Shown: piece after piece, positions 62,224 to 64,000 of the stretch
How the letters are laid out: every line of letters starts with the position of its first letter
Position numbering within the stretch: position 1 is the stretch's first letter
Assembly (NCBI GenBank): GCA_040772685.1
Contig: JAXGXQ010000002.1
Coordinates: 186,001 to 250,000, forward strand
Direction of reading: 5' to 3'
DNA length: 64,000 nucleotides
DNA from: JAXGXQ01 sp040772685
Lineage (GTDB): Bacteria; Bacillota; Clostridia; Saccharofermentanales; UBA5734
The notes under the pieces: generated by a model
Databases searched by the model: none
What the model saw: the letters and a program-made list of their open reading frames with translations, nothing else
Told to the model about the DNA's origin: nothing
Made by a program: the position numbers and the translations under genes

Positions 62224-63117
62224 ATGGAACGCGTCGGATTTATCGGACTGGGTATAATGGGCAAGCCTATGGCCAAGAACATGATCGAAAAAGGCAGTCA
62301 GCTTTTAGTGAATGATATAGACTCAACTGCAGTTGACACAGTTGTTGGTTACGGCGCTGAAGCCGCTTCACTGGCACGCATCGGCACTGAATGCGATGTG
62401 ATATTTACCATTTTGCCGTCGGGTTCGATTGTCCGTGAAACGCTTTTTCAGGACGATGGCATAGCGGCAAATCTGAAACCAGGCACAGTAGTGGTTGATA
62501 TGAGTTCGGTAACACCGGTTGATTCCCGTTATTGCAGCGAAAAACTCGCTGGTTTTGGCGCGGCCTTTTTGGATGCGCCGGTAAGCGGCGGCGAACCCAA
62601 AGCTATTGACGGTACTCTTTCCTTCATGGTTGGCGGTACAGAAGAGGTATTTGAGCGGGTAAAGCCACTGCTGATGCAAATGGGCAGCAGCGCTGTCCTC
62701 ACAGGCGATGTGGGCAGTGGCTCTGTTACTAAACTGGTGAATCAGATAATCGTTAACATGAATATTGCAACACTGGGCGAAGGCCTGGTTTTTGCCGCCA
62801 AAGCCGGTGTTGACCCTGCTAAAGTGTTCGAGGCGATACGCGGCGGCCTGGCTGGCAGCACCGTAATGGAAGCAAAGGCACCAATGATGCTCGACCGTAA
62901 TTTCCAGCCTGGCGGCAAAATTTCCATCAACCACAAGGATATCAAAAATGTGCTCGAAACCGCTCATGCCCTTGATATTCCAGTTCCTTTCAGTGCCCAG
63001 CTGTTTGAAATTATGCAGGGCTTGAAAGTTCGCGGCCTGATGGGAGAGGATCATAGCAGTCTGGTTAAGCATTTTGAACGATTAGCCGACATCGAAGTTA
63101 AGCGGGGGGAACAGTAA
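62224..63117 (+). CDS. Beta-hydroxyacid dehydrogenase (GarR/LtnD-like)
   Basis: A 297-residue NAD(P)-dependent dehydrogenase of the 3-hydroxyisobutyrate / tartronate semialdehyde reductase family. Cofactor motif GFIGLGIMGKPMAKN at the N-terminus, substrate motif DAPVSGGEPKAIDGTLS, catalytic lysine in SVTKLVNQ, and a late SINHKDIKN. It lies one base before a DUF1537 kinase. That pairing is known from L-threonate/D-erythronate use, where LtnD oxidises the acid and OtnK/DtnK phosphorylates the product. GarR-type tartronate semialdehyde reduction is the other option. RBS TGGAGGG. Confidence 0.88.
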   Translation: MERVGFIGLGIMGKPMAKNMIEKGSQLLVNDIDSTAVDTVVGYGAEAASLARIGTECDVIFTILPSGSIVRETLFQDDGIAANLKPGTVVVDMSSVTPVDSRYCSEKLAGFGAAFLDAPVSGGEPKAIDGTLSFMVGGTEEVFERVKPLLMQMGSSAVLTGDVGSGSVTKLVNQIIVNMNIATLGEGLVFAAKAGVDPAKVFEAIRGGLAGSTVMEAKAPMMLDRNFQPGGKISINHKDIKNVLETAHALDIPVPFSAQLFEIMQGLKVRGLMGEDHSSLVKHFERLADIEVKRGEQ

Positions 63118-63118
63118 G

Positions 63119-64000
63119 ATGGATAAGCTGCCATTGCTGCCGTTGACAGTTCTTGATGAGTATCCGGCAGTTGATACTGCGTTGGTTGACAGGAATCTGA
63201 AAATTGCGCTTACCGGGCTGAACCGCAAAATTGTCGTCCTTGATGATGACCCAACCGGTGTTCAAACTGTGCATGATGTTTCAGTTTATACGCAGTGGGA
63301 TGAAGCATCCCTGCGTGCTGGGTTTGCGGAAGCAAATTCGATATTTTTTATCCTGACGAATTCGCGTGGATTTTCCCGAGAAGAAACAATTCGCGTACAT
63401 GTGGAAATAGCTGAAAGGCTGGTTAAGATTTCAGCTGAAACAGGAATTGATTATATTCTGGTCAGCCGCAGTGATTCTACAATGCGCGGTCACTTTCCGC
63501 TTGAGACTGAAACGCTGCGCCAGACTATTGAACAGAATTCAGAGAAAAAGTTTGATGGCGAAATAATCTGTCCGTTTTTCCAGGAAGGCGGACGTTACAC
63601 AATTGAAAATGTTCATTACGTACGTGAAGGCGATATGCTCACACCTGCTGGTCAGACAGAATTTGCCCGCGATAAGACCTTTGGCTACCACAGCTCGAAC
63701 ATCGGTGATTATGTTGCCGAAAAAACCGGGGGCCGTTATCAAAAGGAAAATTGTGTTTTTATTTCAATCGATGACCTGCGCAGCTTCAAACTCGACAAAA
63801 TTGACGCGCAATTGCAGACAGTCAATGGCTTTAACAAAGTGATTCTCAATGCGATAGATTATGTTGATGTCAAATTGTTCATGATTGCCTTTTGCCGGGC
63901 TGTTGCCAGTGGCAAAGAATTCATTTTCCGCAGCGGTGCCGCAATCACCAAGGTTTTAGGCGGTATCAGCGATCAGCCGCTGTTGGCTAAATCGCAGCTT
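63119..64000 (+). CDS. Four-carbon acid sugar kinase (DUF1537 / OtnK family), partial
   Basis: Open from ATG 63119 to the window edge: 294 codons without a stop, of an expected 430-480. The N-terminal domain is clear: KIVVLDDDPTGVQTVHDV (the DDDPTG signature), FILTNSRGFS, and LVSRSDSTMRGHF, which binds the sugar acid. The C-terminal ATP-binding domain is beyond the edge. It phosphorylates oxidised four-carbon acids such as 2-oxo-tetronate. RBS GGGGGGA lies in the end of the previous gene. Confidence 0.9.
   Translation, partial: MDKLPLLPLTVLDEYPAVDTALVDRNLKIALTGLNRKIVVLDDDPTGVQTVHDVSVYTQWDEASLRAGFAEANSIFFILTNSRGFSREETIRVHVEIAERLVKISAETGIDYILVSRSDSTMRGHFPLETETLRQTIEQNSEKKFDGEIICPFFQEGGRYTIENVHYVREGDMLTPAGQTEFARDKTFGYHSSNIGDYVAEKTGGRYQKENCVFISIDDLRSFKLDKIDAQLQTVNGFNKVILNAIDYVDVKLFMIAFCRAVASGKEFIFRSGAAITKVLGGISDQPLLAKSQL

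Overview
The window looks like the chromosome of a low- to mid-GC anaerobic member of the Bacillota, most likely class Clostridia. The pointers are an oxygen-labile two-subunit iron-sulfur L-serine dehydratase, FabK as the enoyl-ACP reductase, YesM/YesN-type two-component genes, a GPH-family sugar symporter, split transketolase subunits and strong AGGAGG-type ribosome binding sites. This placement is inferred from gene content, not from a phylogeny.

Layout. (1) 1-6.7 kb: the end of a branched-chain-type ABC importer (livM, livG, livF), then an AroE-like dehydrogenase, a YiaK/DlgD-like diketogulonate reductase, an M29/NicX-fold metalloenzyme and sdaAB-sdaAA. Together they look like a catabolic locus for a small hydroxylated acid. 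(2) 7-14 kb: a second catabolic locus (UroD-family protein, ribose-type ABC importer, cyclase, TIM-barrel isomerase) in which nearly every gene is broken by single-base frameshifts. (3) 14-18.8 kb, minus strand: a substrate-binding lipoprotein (intact) with a YesM-type histidine kinase and a YesN-type response regulator (both frameshifted). (4) 19-21.4 kb: an IS110-family remnant lying against a truncated PLD/SNF2-type helicase, followed by a SWIM zinc-finger gene. (5) 23-34 kb: mixed accessory genes: serine hydrolase, acyltransferase, damaged flavodoxin-like gene, zinc-ribbon membrane protein, Na/Pi cotransporter, tRNA-Ser(CGA), an unusual two-gene pair resembling ZorA and an EH-signature protein, and an M29 aminopeptidase. 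(6) 34-40.7 kb: a LysR regulator divergent from an SDR / split transketolase / zinc alcohol dehydrogenase / GPH transporter operon. (7) 40.8-50.3 kb: fatty acid synthesis, with fabD divergent from fabH-fabK-fabG-fabF-accB-fabZ-accC-accDA, the last being a fused carboxyltransferase. (8) 50.4-61.4 kb: housekeeping genes (Xaa-Pro peptidase, pyrG, guaB, greA, lysS, RsuA-type pseudouridine synthase, Smr protein, OmpR-type regulator, family-4 uracil-DNA glycosylase, D-Ala-D-Ala carboxypeptidase). (9) 61.8-64 kb: a small Cys-rich ORF and the start of a four-carbon acid-sugar pathway (GarR/LtnD-like dehydrogenase plus a DUF1537 kinase cut by the window edge).

Most notable points. The CTP synthase has lost two residues of its glutaminase triad (Cys to Gly, His to Gln). 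The ZorA-like plus EH-signature-like pair has no ZorB partner. The fab promoter region carries FabT-like TTTGA-N3-TCAAA dyads although no FabT gene is nearby. The stretch from about 5.1 to 20.6 kb is dense in indels. It is either decaying DNA or poorly corrected sequence, and this needs settling before any loss of function is claimed there.
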